From contig NZ_JAHKNG010000011.1 of NCBI RefSeq assembly GCF_018860165.1, positions 45,732 to 109,731 on the forward strand: a stretch of 64,000 nucleotides of DNA. Reading direction: 5' to 3'. Numbering within the stretch: position 1 is the first letter of the stretch; each line of letters begins with the position of its first letter. Under the pieces are notes generated by a model, which ran no database searches, was not told the DNA's origin, and saw only the letters and a list, made by a program, of their open reading frames with translations. This document shows, piece by piece, positions 27,286-36,505 of the stretch. Source of the stretch: Paracoccus marinaquae (GTDB lineage: Bacteria > Pseudomonadota > Alphaproteobacteria > Rhodobacterales > Rhodobacteraceae). Both the position numbers and the translations under genes were made by a program.

Positions 27286-28106
27286 AGCGCGGCCTCCAGA
27301 GGCAGGGCGGGGGTGTCGGCCGACACTTCGATGACCATGCCGTCATGTGCCGGGACGATATGATCCGGCGTGTGCGACATGACCTCGGCGTAATCCATGT
27401 CGATATGCATGTTGGTCAGCACGCCACGCGCGGTTCGGGCGCGGGCCAGCCATTCCAGTGCCTGCGCCATATGGGCGTGGCTGGGATGCGGCTCGGGGCG
27501 CAGCGCGTCGCAGACAAAGACCTCGGCCCCCTCGATCAGCGGCCAGGCCGCATCGGGGATCTCCGACACGTCGGGCAGATAGACCAGCCCGCCGATGCGG
27601 AAGCCCAGGGCGTCGATCTCGCCATGTTCGACCTGGAAGGGATGGAAGGTGATCGGCCCGCCGGGGCCGTCGATGGTGACCGCGCCCTCGATCAGGTTCA
27701 GGTCGCAGATCGGGGGATAATAGCTGCCGGCCGGGGTCTCGAAGACGTAGCGGAAGCGTTTCAGCAGCGCCAGGGTCGTTGCCGCATCCGCCCAGACCGG
27801 CATGCGGCGGCGGGCGTTGTAGACCAGTTGCCGCAGGTCGTCGATGCCGTGGACATGATCGGCATGGGCATGGGTATAGATGACCGCGTCCAGCGTACTG
27901 ACGCCCGTATCCAGAAGTTGCGGCACCATGTCGGGGCCGGTGTCGATCAGCACCTGCGTCGTGCCCTCGGGGCTGGGGCGCTCGACCAGCAGCGAACAGC
28001 GGCGACGGCGGTTCCTGGGGTTTTGGGGGTCGCAGGCGCCCCAGCGGTTCCCGATCCTCGGCACCCCGCCCGACGAGCCGCAGCCGAGGATGGTGGCCCG
28101 GATCAT
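27282..28106 (-). CDS. MBL-fold metallo-hydrolase (PhnP-like)
   Basis: A 274-residue metallo-beta-lactamase-fold hydrolase. The metal motif HAHADH is at residues 79-84, within YTHAHADHVHGIDDLR. LGCGSSGGVPRIGNRWGACDP at the N terminus and NMHIDMDY near the C terminus are typical of the PhnP group of phosphodiesterases. No phosphonate genes are nearby, so a housekeeping phosphodiesterase role is more likely than phosphonate use. It overlaps tatD by ATGA. Confidence 0.85.
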   Translation of the reverse strand: MIRATILGCGSSGGVPRIGNRWGACDPQNPRNRRRRCSLLVERPSPEGTTQVLIDTGPDMVPQLLDTGVSTLDAVIYTHAHADHVHGIDDLRQLVYNARRRMPVWADAATTLALLKRFRYVFETPAGSYYPPICDLNLIEGAVTIDGPGGPITFHPFQVEHGEIDALGFRIGGLVYLPDVSEIPDAAWPLIEGAEVFVCDALRPEPHPSHAHMAQALEWLARARTARGVLTNMHIDMDYAEVMSHTPDHIVPAHDGMVIEVSADTPALPLEAAL

Positions 28107-28909
28107 GCCGCGCCCCCGGCGGCCTTCCAGAACAGCCGGTCGAAATTCGCGGTCGTCTGCCGGGCGAACTCGGCATAGTCCATGCCGAAGATCCGGGCGC
28201 CGACGGCGGCGGTCCTGGCCACATAGGCGGGCTCGTTGCGCCTGCCGCGATGCGGCGGCGGGGCGAGATAGGGGCTGTCGGTCTCGACCAGGATGCGTTC
28301 GACCGGGGCGGCGGCGAAAATCTCGCGCAGGTCCGTCGATCGCGGGAAGGCGGCGATGCCCGACATGGACAGGTAGAAGCCCAGATCCAGCGCCGCGCGG
28401 GCCAGCCCCGCGCCCGAACTGAAGCAATGCATCACGCAGGCATAGGCGCCCGCCCGGTATTCCTCGGTCAGGATGCGGGCCATGTCGTCATCGGCGTCGC
28501 GGGCATGGATGATCAGCGGCAGGCGGGTGCGGCGCGCGGCCTCGATATGGATGCGCAGGCTTTCGGCCTGCGCCGCGGCGCTGTCGGCGGTATAGTGATA
28601 GTCCAGCCCGGTTTCGCCGATGCCGACGAATTTCGGGTGGTCGGCCAGCCGCGTCAGTTCCTCGACCGTCGCCATCGGTTCCTCGGCCACGCTCATCGGA
28701 TGGGTGCCGGCGGCATAGAACAGACCCTCATGCGCCTCGGCCAGCGCGCGGATCTGCGGCTCGTGCCGCAGCCGGGTGCAGATGGTCACCATCCGGCCCA
28801 CGCCCGCGGCGCGGGCGCGCTCGATCAGGGCCGCGTGTTCGCCATCGAAATCGGAGAAGTCCAGATGGCAATGGCTGTCGACAATCGGCGGGGGGGCCGC
28901 TTGGGTCAT
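28103..28909 (-). CDS. tatD: TatD family metal-dependent deoxyribonuclease
   Basis: A 268-residue TIM-barrel hydrolase. Metal ligands are seen in DSHCHLD (Asp11, His13, His15), the glutamate in IGETGLDYHY, and the C-terminal LVETDSPYLAPPPHRGRRNEP. TatD/YcfH proteins are 3'-5' nucleases. Its place three bases after holB and before the MBL hydrolase is the usual order in this group of bacteria. Confidence 0.94.
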   Translation of the reverse strand: MTQAAPPPIVDSHCHLDFSDFDGEHAALIERARAAGVGRMVTICTRLRHEPQIRALAEAHEGLFYAAGTHPMSVAEEPMATVEELTRLADHPKFVGIGETGLDYHYTADSAAAQAESLRIHIEAARRTRLPLIIHARDADDDMARILTEEYRAGAYACVMHCFSSGAGLARAALDLGFYLSMSGIAAFPRSTDLREIFAAAPVERILVETDSPYLAPPPHRGRRNEPAYVARTAAVGARIFGMDYAEFARQTTANFDRLFWKAAGGAA

Positions 28910-28912
28910 GGG

Positions 28913-30025
28913 TCAACTCTTGGTCGGCAGGGCGGATTGCGCCGGCGCCAGATGCGCCAGTTCCGTCAGCATATCCATCACCAGGGCGGCGGGGTCAAGA
29001 TTGACCGCCCGGCCTGCGCGCGCCCGCGCCGACAGCCGCGCCTGCGCATCGGCCCAGTCGCGGGCGGCGCGGTCATCCGGGGACAGCCGGGCCAGCAGCG
29101 CACCCTCGCCACGCGCGGCCTGCGGCAGCGGCGCACCCATCAGCCCGGCCCGCGCGGTGCGGGTCAGGAACCGGTCCAGCAGGGTGATCGTCAGATCGAA
29201 GGGATCGCCCTCGGCGCCGGCGCGGCCCGCCGCCGCATCCGACAGCTTTGCCGCCGCCAGCCGGTCCATGCGGGGCAGGGTGGCGAACAGATCCACGATC
29301 TGCTGATAGCGCGTCAGCCCGTCCTGCCCCGACAGCCGCAGCGCCTCGCCCACCGATCCGTCGGACAGGGCCGCGAGCGCGTCCGCATCCTCGTCCATCC
29401 CCAGCCCGTCCAGCGCCCGGGTCATCAGATCGGGCGTCAGCGGGTTCAGCCGCAAGGTCCGGCAGCGCGACCGGATCGTGGGCAGCAGCCGCGCCGGCTG
29501 ATGCGCGATCATCAGGATCAGCGCGTCCTTCGGCGGTTCTTCCAGCACCTTCAGCAGGGCATTGGCGGCAGCCAGGTTCATCTCGTCGGCGGCGTCGATG
29601 ATGGCGATGCGGCGGCCGCCCTCGGCCGCCGAAAGATGAAAGAAGGACAGCAGCCTGCGGATCTCGTCCACAGTGATCTGGGCGCTGAGCCGGCCGGCCT
29701 TGTCGTCCCATGGCCGGCGGACCAGCTGCAGATTGGGCTCGGACAGGGCGGCAAGGCGGCGCGCGGCGGGGGCGTCCGCCGGCACCGACAGATCGTCGCT
29801 TTCCGCGCCCGACAGCAGCCAGCGGGCGATGGCCCAGGCCAGCGTCGCCTTGCCCACGCCGCGCGGCCCGGTCAGCAGCCAGGCGTGATGCAGCCGGCCG
29901 CTGCGGCTGGCCTCGACGAAATCGCGGATGGCGTGGTCCTGCCCGATCACGCGCGGCGTCATGCGCGGGTGCGGCGCACCGGGAACCCGGTCCGGCTCGG
30001 GGATATCCTCGAGCCCGGTCTTCAC
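28913..30025 (-). CDS. holB: DNA polymerase III subunit delta'
   Basis: A 370-residue clamp-loader subunit. The N terminus has LLTGPRGVGKATLAWAIARWLL (Walker A-like), and a middle segment IAIIDAADEMNLAAANALLKVLEEPP matches the delta' motif, with IRSRCRTLRL (sensor 1 SRC) after it. Delta' is the rigid stator of the clamp loader. The start is GTG at 30025, overlapping tmk as GTGA. Confidence 0.95.
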   Translation of the reverse strand: MKTGLEDIPEPDRVPGAPHPRMTPRVIGQDHAIRDFVEASRSGRLHHAWLLTGPRGVGKATLAWAIARWLLSGAESDDLSVPADAPAARRLAALSEPNLQLVRRPWDDKAGRLSAQITVDEIRRLLSFFHLSAAEGGRRIAIIDAADEMNLAAANALLKVLEEPPKDALILMIAHQPARLLPTIRSRCRTLRLNPLTPDLMTRALDGLGMDEDADALAALSDGSVGEALRLSGQDGLTRYQQIVDLFATLPRMDRLAAAKLSDAAAGRAGAEGDPFDLTITLLDRFLTRTARAGLMGAPLPQAARGEGALLARLSPDDRAARDWADAQARLSARARAGRAVNLDPAALVMDMLTELAHLAPAQSALPTKS

Positions 30026-30699
30026 AGCGCGGCCCTGACGCGGGCGGCCACGTCCTCGGGCGTGCCGCTGCCGTCGATCAGACGCACGCGGTCGGGATAT
30101 TCGCGCGCCAGCGCCCGAAACCCCGCCGCCAGCTTCTGCTGAAAATCCAAGCCCAGGCTTTCAAAGCGGTCCTCGGCCATCAGGGCCTGTGCGGTTGCGG
30201 CCGTGCGGGCGGCTTCCAGCGGCGTGGTGGCAGTGGCGGCCTTTGCTGCCAGAACCGCAGCCTGTCGTTTCGCCGCCCGCCGTAAGGCATCTTCCGGGGC
30301 GATGTCGATGACAAAGCTGCGATCCGGCTCGACGCCGATCATCAACGCGTGCAGCCGATCCACGATGCCGCGCAACTCACCCCGCGCGGCGCCCTGATAG
30401 ACGCGGGTGGAATCGGCGAAACGGTCGGTGATGACGGTCCTGCCCGCCGCAAGCGCCGGGCGGATCGTGCGTTCAAGGTGATCGCGGCGGGCGGCGGTGA
30501 ACAGCAGGCATTCGGTTTCCGCCGACCAGCGTTCGCCATGTCCCTCGACCAGCAGACGCCGGATCTCCTCGGCGCCGGGGCTGCCGCCGGGCTCGCGCGT
30601 CAGGACGACTTCGCGGCCCTCGGCCCGCAGCGCCTCGGCCAGCAGCCGGGCCTGGGTGGACTTGCCGCAGCCGTCGATACCTTCGAAGCTGAGAAACAT
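30022..30699 (-). CDS. tmk: Thymidylate kinase
   Basis: A 225-residue dTMP kinase. The P-loop EGIDGCGKST (residues 6-15), LTREPGGSPGAEEIR and the DR-x motif TDRFADSTRVYQG are all present. It makes dTDP for DNA synthesis. It begins one base from the dacC stop and overlaps holB, so dacC-tmk-holB-tatD form one unit. Confidence 0.97.
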   Translation of the reverse strand: MFLSFEGIDGCGKSTQARLLAEALRAEGREVVLTREPGGSPGAEEIRRLLVEGHGERWSAETECLLFTAARRDHLERTIRPALAAGRTVITDRFADSTRVYQGAARGELRGIVDRLHALMIGVEPDRSFVIDIAPEDALRRAAKRQAAVLAAKAATATTPLEAARTAATAQALMAEDRFESLGLDFQQKLAAGFRALAREYPDRVRLIDGSGTPEDVAARVRAAL

Positions 30700-31845
30700 T
30701 CAGAGGCCCGCGGCGGTCATGGCCTTCTTGCCAAGCTGCATGACCGCGCCCTTCATCCGCCCGGCAAAACCCGCCTCCGGCACGTCCTGCGCGGCGATCA
30801 GGGGCGTGATCGCATCCCTGGCGCCGGGCACGGTCACGACCAGTTGGCCCAGACGGTCGCCCTTGGCGATCGGGGCGGGGATCGGCGTTTCATAGATCGC
30901 CTCGACCTTGACGTCATCCTCGGCCCCGGCGGGGATCAGCACATTGGCGCCCGCCGCGGTGGTCAGCGCGATCCGGGGCTGGGTTCCCAGCCAGACCGGC
31001 GCCTCGACCACGGTTTCACCGGCCGGCACCAGCTGCTTCATGGTGAACTGGCGAAAGGCCCAGTTGACGATCCGCTCGGCCTCTTCGGCGCGGGCCGTCT
31101 CGGAGGGCAGGCCGGTGATGGCGAAGATCACCCGCCGCCCGTCCTGCACGGCCGAGCCGACAAGGCCGTAACCGGCCTCCTGGGTATGGCCGGTCTTCAG
31201 CCCGTCTGCGCCTATCCCCAGCTTCAGGATCGGATTGCGGTTGAAGCGGTTCGACGGCACCCGGTCCATGTAACGGAATTCGGTCAGGGCGAAGTCACCG
31301 TAATATTGCGGGAAATCCTCGATCAGGCGCAGCGCCAGAAGGCCCAGATCCTCGGCCGACATGCGGTGTTCGGCGTCCGGCCAGCCGGTCGAGTTGCGGA
31401 AGGTCGAGTTCTTCAGCCCCAGTGCGCGCCCGCGTTCGGTCATCTGGCGGGCAAAGGCCTCCTCGGTGCCCGCCAGCCCCTCGGCGACGACCACGCAGGC
31501 GTCATTGCCCGACAGCACGATGATCCCCTTGATCAGCTGTTCGACCGTGGGATTGTCGCGCGGCTCGACGAACATCTTCGAGCCGCCCATCTGCCAGGCC
31601 TTGGTCGAAACCGGCAGCGTATCGTCCAGCCGCAGGCGGCCGTTCTCCAGCGCCTCGAACAGCATGTAGATCGTCATCAGCTTGGACATCGAGGCCGGCG
31701 GCACCGGCTGATCGGCGTCCTTGTCCATCAGCACCGTGCCGGTCGCCACGTCATAGATCCAGGCTGTCCGTGCATTGGTTTCGAAAGCCTGTACCGGGGC
31801 GGCCAGCATCGTCAGGGCGAGAAGCCTCAGCAGGAAAGCGCGCAT
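30700..31845 (-). CDS. dacC: D-alanyl-D-alanine carboxypeptidase (PBP5/6 type)
   Basis: A 381-residue periplasmic penicillin-binding protein with a signal peptide ending near Ala20. The three active-site motifs are Ser52-Met-Ser-Lys55 (SxxK), SGN in VLSGNDACV, and KTG in LKTGHTQEAGYG. A C-terminal beta domain and an amphipathic tail (FAGRMKGAVMQLGKKAM) follow, which in this family anchors the protein to the inner membrane. It trims pentapeptide stems and is the first gene of the leftward operon. Confidence 0.93.
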   Translation of the reverse strand: MRAFLLRLLALTMLAAPVQAFETNARTAWIYDVATGTVLMDKDADQPVPPASMSKLMTIYMLFEALENGRLRLDDTLPVSTKAWQMGGSKMFVEPRDNPTVEQLIKGIIVLSGNDACVVVAEGLAGTEEAFARQMTERGRALGLKNSTFRNSTGWPDAEHRMSAEDLGLLALRLIEDFPQYYGDFALTEFRYMDRVPSNRFNRNPILKLGIGADGLKTGHTQEAGYGLVGSAVQDGRRVIFAITGLPSETARAEEAERIVNWAFRQFTMKQLVPAGETVVEAPVWLGTQPRIALTTAAGANVLIPAGAEDDVKVEAIYETPIPAPIAKGDRLGQLVVTVPGARDAITPLIAAQDVPEAGFAGRMKGAVMQLGKKAMTAAGL

Positions 31846-31961
31846 GGGAAGTCCTTTGCCTGTTTGGTCCTGATGGTTACAGTAAGCCCGGCGGCGCCGC
31901 AACGCGCGCGCGCGGGTAAGCGCGGGATTTTGAACGTCAGGGTTGTGTGCCGGAGGTCGGG

Positions 31962-32420
31962 ATGACACTGGATGACAAGGATCTGGATTTCACCGTCTGG
32001 GCGATCATGGACGTGCCGGCCGGGCGCGCCTATGAGGCCGTGGCCGATCCCGGCCAGTTGCAGCAGCATTTCACCATGGGCGGCGCGCAGGGCCGGATGC
32101 AGACGGGCGCGACGGTGACCTGGGAATTCGCCGATTTCCCCGGCCCGTTCGATGTGACCGTGGCCGAGGCCGATCCGCCCCGGCTGATCGTCTTCGACTG
32201 GGGTCACCCCTCGGGCGAGGGCACGAACCGTGTGACCTTTCGTTTCGAGCCCATCGGCATCGACCGCTGCAAGGTCGATGTCAGCGAAAGCGGCTGGACC
32301 GCCAGCGCCGAGGGGCTGCGGTCCGCCTATGGCAACTGCATGGGCTGGTCCCACATGCTGGCGGCGATGAAGGCATGGCTGGATCACGGCATCCAGCTGC
32401 GCCCCGGAATGTTCCGGTAG
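31962..32420 (+). CDS. SRPBCC domain-containing protein (AHSA1-like)
   Basis: A 152-residue protein with the AHSA1/polyketide-cyclase pattern: an N-terminal FTVWAIMDVPAGRAYEAVADPGQL stretch in two parts, a central PPRLIVFDWGHP strand, and a final helix with GWSHMLAAMKAWLDHGI. The ligand is unknown. ATG 31962 is preferred because GGAGG lies just upstream; GTG 31947 is in frame. It is divergent from dacC and convergent with the DUF2270 gene, with only 4 bp between. Confidence 0.78.
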   Translation: MTLDDKDLDFTVWAIMDVPAGRAYEAVADPGQLQQHFTMGGAQGRMQTGATVTWEFADFPGPFDVTVAEADPPRLIVFDWGHPSGEGTNRVTFRFEPIGIDRCKVDVSESGWTASAEGLRSAYGNCMGWSHMLAAMKAWLDHGIQLRPGMFR

Positions 32421-32424
32421 GGCC

Positions 32425-33099
32425 TTACCCCATGCCCAGCGGGTCGCGCCGGGTCTTGGCACGCCTGATATCGGATTTCTCGCTGAGGATGGCGATGATG
32501 CCCCAGCTAAGACAGTAAAGGGCGCCGATGGTCAGCACCAGCCAGCCGGGAAGCGGCCCGATGGCGGCGCGCTCCAGCAACTGGCCGACCGTTTCCAGCG
32601 GCGTCGGATGCACGATCAGCTTGCCCAGATAGGCGACGGTCTGGATCAGCAGAATCCAGAAATAGTTGCGCCGGATGCGGCGGCCGATCGCGGTCCACAT
32701 GCTGACGTGATAGACCGGGTGCAGATAGTCATTGGCCAGCCGGTCCTGCCAGCAATCCTCGAGATGCAGATCGCCCTCCCGCAGCATCGGCGCGAAGAAA
32801 TGCAGCTCCATCCAGCGGCAGCGCGCGCGCCAGACGTTGAAATAGCGATAGCGCCGCGCCTCCTGCATCAGGAAGAAGATGATCAGGATGCCAACCAGCA
32901 CCAGCGGCAGGGGCGAGGCCTGCGGCGAGGAATAGGTGATCGACAGCGCCACCCCCAGCGTCACCACCGACCAGTTGGTCGTCGTGTCCAGCCGCGTCCG
33001 CCAGATGGTCGATCGATAGACCTCGCCGCGATAGAGATGCGCGATCGCGCCCATCTCTGCGGCATCCAGCTTCTTGCGGGGTTGCGCGTTCCCGTCCAT
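32425..33099 (-). CDS. DUF2270 domain membrane protein
   Basis: A 224-residue protein of the DUF2270 family. An N-terminal soluble segment with MGAIAHLYRGEVYRSTIWRTRLD is followed by two membrane helices (about residues 43-77), a soluble WxELHFFAPMLR-type loop, and two more helices toward the C terminus. Its function is unknown. The protein ends in a basic stretch, RRAKTRRDPLGMG. Confidence 0.8.
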   Translation of the reverse strand: MDGNAQPRKKLDAAEMGAIAHLYRGEVYRSTIWRTRLDTTTNWSVVTLGVALSITYSSPQASPLPLVLVGILIIFFLMQEARRYRYFNVWRARCRWMELHFFAPMLREGDLHLEDCWQDRLANDYLHPVYHVSMWTAIGRRIRRNYFWILLIQTVAYLGKLIVHPTPLETVGQLLERAAIGPLPGWLVLTIGALYCLSWGIIAILSEKSDIRRAKTRRDPLGMG

Positions 33100-33108
33100 C
33101 CGTTTCCC

Positions 33109-33131
33109 CCCTGCCTGTTAAACTGGCAGGG
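33109..33131 (-). terminator. Hairpin downstream of tdk
   Basis: CCCTGCC (33109-33115) pairs with GGCAGGG (33125-33131) around a nine-base loop, 49 bp after the tdk stop. No U tract follows on the leftward strand, so terminator function is only possible. Confidence 0.35.
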
Positions 33132-33179
33132 TTGCCCGATTTCGGCAAGCATTTCTGCGGCGGATTGTCGCAGGAAGGG

Positions 33180-33752
33180 TCAGGCGCCGACTTCCGCGCG
33201 CCAGTGGCGGCGGCACAGCGAGACATAGGTCTCATTGCCGCCGACCTGCACCTGCGCGCCCTCGGTGATGGTGCGGCCATCCGCGTCGCGGCGGATCACC
33301 ATGGTCGCCTTGCGACCGCAATGGCAGATCGTGCGCACCTCGCGCAGGTCGTCGGCCAACGCCAGAAGCGCGGCCGAGCCCGGAAACAGGTCGCCCCGGA
33401 AGTCGACCCGCAGCCCGTAGCACATGACCGGGATATTCAGGTCGTCCGCCACGCGGGCCAGTTGCCAGACCTGATCGCGCGACAGGAACTGTGCCTCGTC
33501 GATGAAAATGCAGGCACAATCGCGGCCGTGCCTGTCGATCAGGGCGAACATGTCGGTGTCGGGGCGAAAGGTCAGCGCCTCGTCGCCGATGCCGATGCGG
33601 CTGGCGATGCGTCCGGCGCCGGCGCGATCATCCAGCGCGGCGGTCAGCAAGAGCGTGGCCATGCCGCGCTCGCGATAGTTGTAGGAGGCCTGCAGCAGCA
33701 CTGTGCTCTTGCCGGCATTCATGGTCGAGTAGTGGAAATAGAGCTTGGCCAT
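33180..33752 (-). CDS. tdk: Thymidine kinase
   Basis: A 190-residue type II thymidine kinase. The P-loop is STMNAGKST (residues 9-17), the DEAQFL motif holds the catalytic glutamate, and YGLRVDFRGDLFPGS forms the lasso region. Zinc-binding cysteines are seen in ICHCGRKA and in the C-terminal SLCRRHW. It salvages thymidine to dTMP. The start at 33752 fits the family N terminus (MAKLYFHYS). Confidence 0.95.
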   Translation of the reverse strand: MAKLYFHYSTMNAGKSTVLLQASYNYRERGMATLLLTAALDDRAGAGRIASRIGIGDEALTFRPDTDMFALIDRHGRDCACIFIDEAQFLSRDQVWQLARVADDLNIPVMCYGLRVDFRGDLFPGSAALLALADDLREVRTICHCGRKATMVIRRDADGRTITEGAQVQVGGNETYVSLCRRHWRAEVGA

Positions 33753-33796
33753 GGGCCGCCAGATACAGCCGGCCACGGCGGGCATCAACCGAAACG

Positions 33797-33825
33797 AAAA
33801 AGCCGCCGGGTTGTTTCCCGGCGGC
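33797..33825 (-). terminator. Rho-independent terminator of the DEAD-box gene
   Basis: On the leftward strand GCCGCCGGG (33825-33817) pairs with CCCGGCGGC (33810-33802), followed by five U residues (33801-33797). It lies 38 bp past the helicase stop, so it ends that transcript before tdk. Confidence 0.88.
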
Positions 33826-33862
33826 CCCTTCCTTGTTCACATCACTGTCGCGGGCCTTCGCC

Positions 33863-35227
33863 TCAGGCTTTTGCCTGCTGGGTCTTGGGCCGGCGCGAGG
33901 GGCGCCGCGACGGGCGCTTGCTGCCGCCGTCCATCGGCTTGCCGCGACCGCGCGGGCCGCGGCCCGAGGGCGCGGATGCTGCTGGAGGCTCGCCGCCGAT
34001 GACCGGGATCACGGCCTTCATCGCCTTCTCGATGGCGCGCAGCTCGCCCGCCTCGGCGGGGGCGCAGAAGGCCACGGCGCGACCGTCGCGGCCCGCGCGC
34101 GCGGTGCGGCCGATGCGGTGGACATAGTTTTCCGGCACGTTCGGCAGGTCGTAGTTATAAACATGCGCGACCTCGGGGATATCGAGGCCCCGCGCCGCCA
34201 CATCGGTCGCCACCAGCACCTGCGTCTCGCCCTTGCGGAAGGCCTGCAAGGCGCGCTCGCGCTGGCCCTGGCTCTTGTTGCCGTGGATCGCGGCGACGGC
34301 GAAGCCCCATTTCTCCAGGACGTTCGACAGCTTTTCGCAGCCATGCTTGGTGCGGCCGAAGACCATGGCCAGTTCGCCCGGATGCTTCGACAGGTATTCC
34401 GCCAGCAGCGTCGCCTTGTCGCCCTGGGTGACGAAATGCACGCCCTGCTCGATCTTGTCGGCGGCCTTGCCCGGCGTGTTGACGGCGACCCTGACCGGAT
34501 CGCTGAGATAGGTGTCGGCCAGTTCCGACATCAGCTTCGGCATGGTGGCCGAGAACAGCAGCGTCTGGCGTTCCTTCGGCAGGATCTTGGCGATCCGGCG
34601 CAGCGCGTGGATGAAGCCGATATCCAGCATCTGGTCGGCCTCGTCGAGGACCAGATAGGTGGTGGCCGACAGGTCCACGGCGCGACGCTCGATCAGGTCG
34701 ATCAGCCGGCCGGGCGTTGCGATCAGCACGTCGACGCCGCGCGACATCCGCTCGGTCTGGACATTGATCGAGGCACCGCCGACGACGCGGAAGCTGCGGA
34801 TCGGCGTGCCCTCGGCATAGGCGTCGATATTCTGGGCGATCTGGGTGGCCAGTTCGCGGGTCGGCGCCAGGATCAGCGCGCGGCAGGTCTTGGGATCGGG
34901 CTTCTTGCCGAACTTGATCAGCCGCGTCAGCATCGGCAGGCCGAAGGCCGCGGTCTTGCCGGTGCCGGTCTGGGCCAGACCCAGAACGTCACGGCCCTCG
35001 ACCACTGCCGGGATGGCCTGCGCCTGGATCGGCGTCGGCCGGGTCAGGCCCATGGCGGCGATATTGGCGTTGATGCGCGCATCGATCCCCATCTCGGCGA
35101 AGGGGCCGGTGGGCAGCGGGTCGCGCGCAGGCGCGCGGCGCCCCTCGTTTGCGGCATGATGCGGGGCGGGGCGGGACTTGCCCTTGCCGCCACGGAAGGG
35201 GCGGCCGCGATTGGATTTCTGTTCCAT
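33863..35227 (-). CDS. DEAD/DEAH-box RNA helicase (RhlE-like)
   Basis: A 454-residue ATP-dependent RNA helicase. Motifs run in order: Q motif (TRPTPIQAQAIP), I (AQTGTGKTAAF), Ia (PTRELA), II (VLDEADQMLD), III (SAT), then VATDVAARGLDIPEV and HRIGRTARAGRDG. A basic, low-complexity C-terminal tail with SKRPSRRPSRRPK probably binds RNA. The start at 35227 is the first ATG in frame. A small hairpin lies just upstream of the ribosome binding region. Confidence 0.93.
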   Translation of the reverse strand: MEQKSNRGRPFRGGKGKSRPAPHHAANEGRRAPARDPLPTGPFAEMGIDARINANIAAMGLTRPTPIQAQAIPAVVEGRDVLGLAQTGTGKTAAFGLPMLTRLIKFGKKPDPKTCRALILAPTRELATQIAQNIDAYAEGTPIRSFRVVGGASINVQTERMSRGVDVLIATPGRLIDLIERRAVDLSATTYLVLDEADQMLDIGFIHALRRIAKILPKERQTLLFSATMPKLMSELADTYLSDPVRVAVNTPGKAADKIEQGVHFVTQGDKATLLAEYLSKHPGELAMVFGRTKHGCEKLSNVLEKWGFAVAAIHGNKSQGQRERALQAFRKGETQVLVATDVAARGLDIPEVAHVYNYDLPNVPENYVHRIGRTARAGRDGRAVAFCAPAEAGELRAIEKAMKAVIPVIGGEPPAASAPSGRGPRGRGKPMDGGSKRPSRRPSRRPKTQQAKA

Positions 35228-35627
35228 AAACAACTTTCATCCCCGCATCCCCCGTATCGGATGCAAGGGCAGGGGCCGCGCAACCATGGCGCGGCGATCA
35301 GCAGGGGTGCGGGCGCGATACGAGATGCCCGCAAGCCTCCCCGCGTGAATTGGGAAACTGGTTCAATGTCGGGTCATGGACGAGCGAACTCGCGGCTGCT
35401 CACGCGGCAGCGGACGGCGACCCGTGCCAGATGGGGCAGGCTGCGCCGTAAGTCAAGCCTCTTTGCCGGTTTCGGTCGCCGGTGTGGCAAACATGGCACC
35501 GGCGCGGGCACAGCGCACATGGCACAGCAGCATGACCGCCGGGCCGATGAGCGCGCGCAGCAGGGCTGCGGCGCCAGAAACGGGTTGCCGAAATGGACCG
35601 GCGACAGGGTCAGCGCGGCGGCGTCAG
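35228..35627. other. 400-bp gap between dtd and the DEAD-box gene
   Basis: I find no gene I can support here. The part next to the helicase start has a small hairpin, GCATCC (35245-35250) pairing with GGATGC (35259-35264), 18 bp upstream of the ATG. It could influence translation start. The remainder has a 39-codon leftward frame ending at 35453 with one hydrophobic stretch but no recognisable start or family. Confidence 0.4.
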
Positions 35628-36092
35628 TCAGCTGGCCTGATCCGTGCCGGGTGCCGGGGTTTCCAGCCAGATCGTCACCGGCCCGTCATTGACCAGATGC
35701 ACCTTCATCTCGGCGCCGAACTCGCCGGTCTCGACCGGGATACCGTGGCCGCGCAGGCTGGCGGCGAAATGTTCATAGAGCCGCCGGCCATCCTCGGGCG
35801 CGGCGGCGGCCGAAAAGCCGGGACGGTTGCCGCTGCGCGTATCGGCGGCCAGCGTGAACTGGCTGACGACCAGCGCCCCGCCCCGCATTTCCAGAAGCGA
35901 GCGGTTCATCTTGCCCTGATCGTCGTGGAAGATACGCAGCCGTGCCACCCGCGCGGCCAGCCTGTCGGCGGCAGCCTCATCATCGCCCTGCATCGCGCAG
36001 ATCAGTACCAGAAGGCCGGGCCCGGTCCGGCCGATGACGCGGCCCCCGACCTCGACCGCGGCTTCGGTGACCCGCTGGACCAGTGCCCTCAT
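35628..36092 (-). CDS. dtd: D-aminoacyl-tRNA deacylase
   Basis: A 154-residue DTD-family enzyme that removes D-amino acids from mischarged tRNA. Visible are [15 protein letters not shown] at the N terminus, the [17 protein letters not shown] signature, and the cross-subunit [10 protein letters not shown] motif near the C terminus. It overlaps the YeeE/YedE gene upstream by ATGA (36089-36092), so it may share that transcript. Confidence 0.95.
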   Translation of the reverse strand: MRALVQRVTEAAVEVGGRVIGRTGPGLLVLICAMQGDDEAAADRLAARVARLRIFHDDQGKMNRSLLEMRGGALVVSQFTLAADTRSGNRPGFSAAAAPEDGRRLYEHFAASLRGHGIPVETGEFGAEMKVHLVNDGPVTIWLETPAPGTDQAS

Positions 36093-36505
36093 GCCCGCCG
36101 GTCCCAGAGGGCAAAGAGCAGCATTCCCGCGATCATGGCGGCGAAGAAGATCAGGAAGGGCGCGCCGCCAAATCCGACCGAGGCGATGGCGGGGCCGGGA
36201 CAGAGGCCGGCGAGGCCCCAGCCGAGGCCGAACAGCGCCGCACCGCCGATCAGCCGCGTGTCGATCCGCTGCGGCGGCGGGGGCGGCAGTCCAATTCCGG
36301 TGAGCGCGGTCCGGCGACGTGCCGCCACGCGCCAGGCCACGAGCATCGGCAGGATCGCCCCGGTCAGCACGAAGCCCAGCGTCGGATCCCACCTTCCGAA
36401 CACATCCAGCCAGCCCTGAACCTTGGCCGGGTCGGTCATCCCCGAGATCACCAGCCCGGCGCCGAACAGGGCCCCCGACAGCGCCGCGATCGCCAGCCGC
36501 ATCAT
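36089..36505 (-). CDS. YeeE/YedE-type membrane protein, second half (DUF6691)
   Basis: A 138-residue membrane protein with about four hydrophobic segments. [21 protein letters not shown] and [15 protein letters not shown] are the TsuA/YeeE-type motifs, the latter with a conserved cysteine. It pairs with the gene upstream; together they make up the two halves of a YeeE/YedE (PmpA/PmpB-like) transporter. Related proteins carry thiosulfate or other sulfur compounds. The start is set by the ATGA overlap at 36502-36505. Confidence 0.83.
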   Translation of the reverse strand: MMRLAIAALSGALFGAGLVISGMTDPAKVQGWLDVFGRWDPTLGFVLTGAILPMLVAWRVAARRRTALTGIGLPPPPPQRIDTRLIGGAALFGLGWGLAGLCPGPAIASVGFGGAPFLIFFAAMIAGMLLFALWDRRA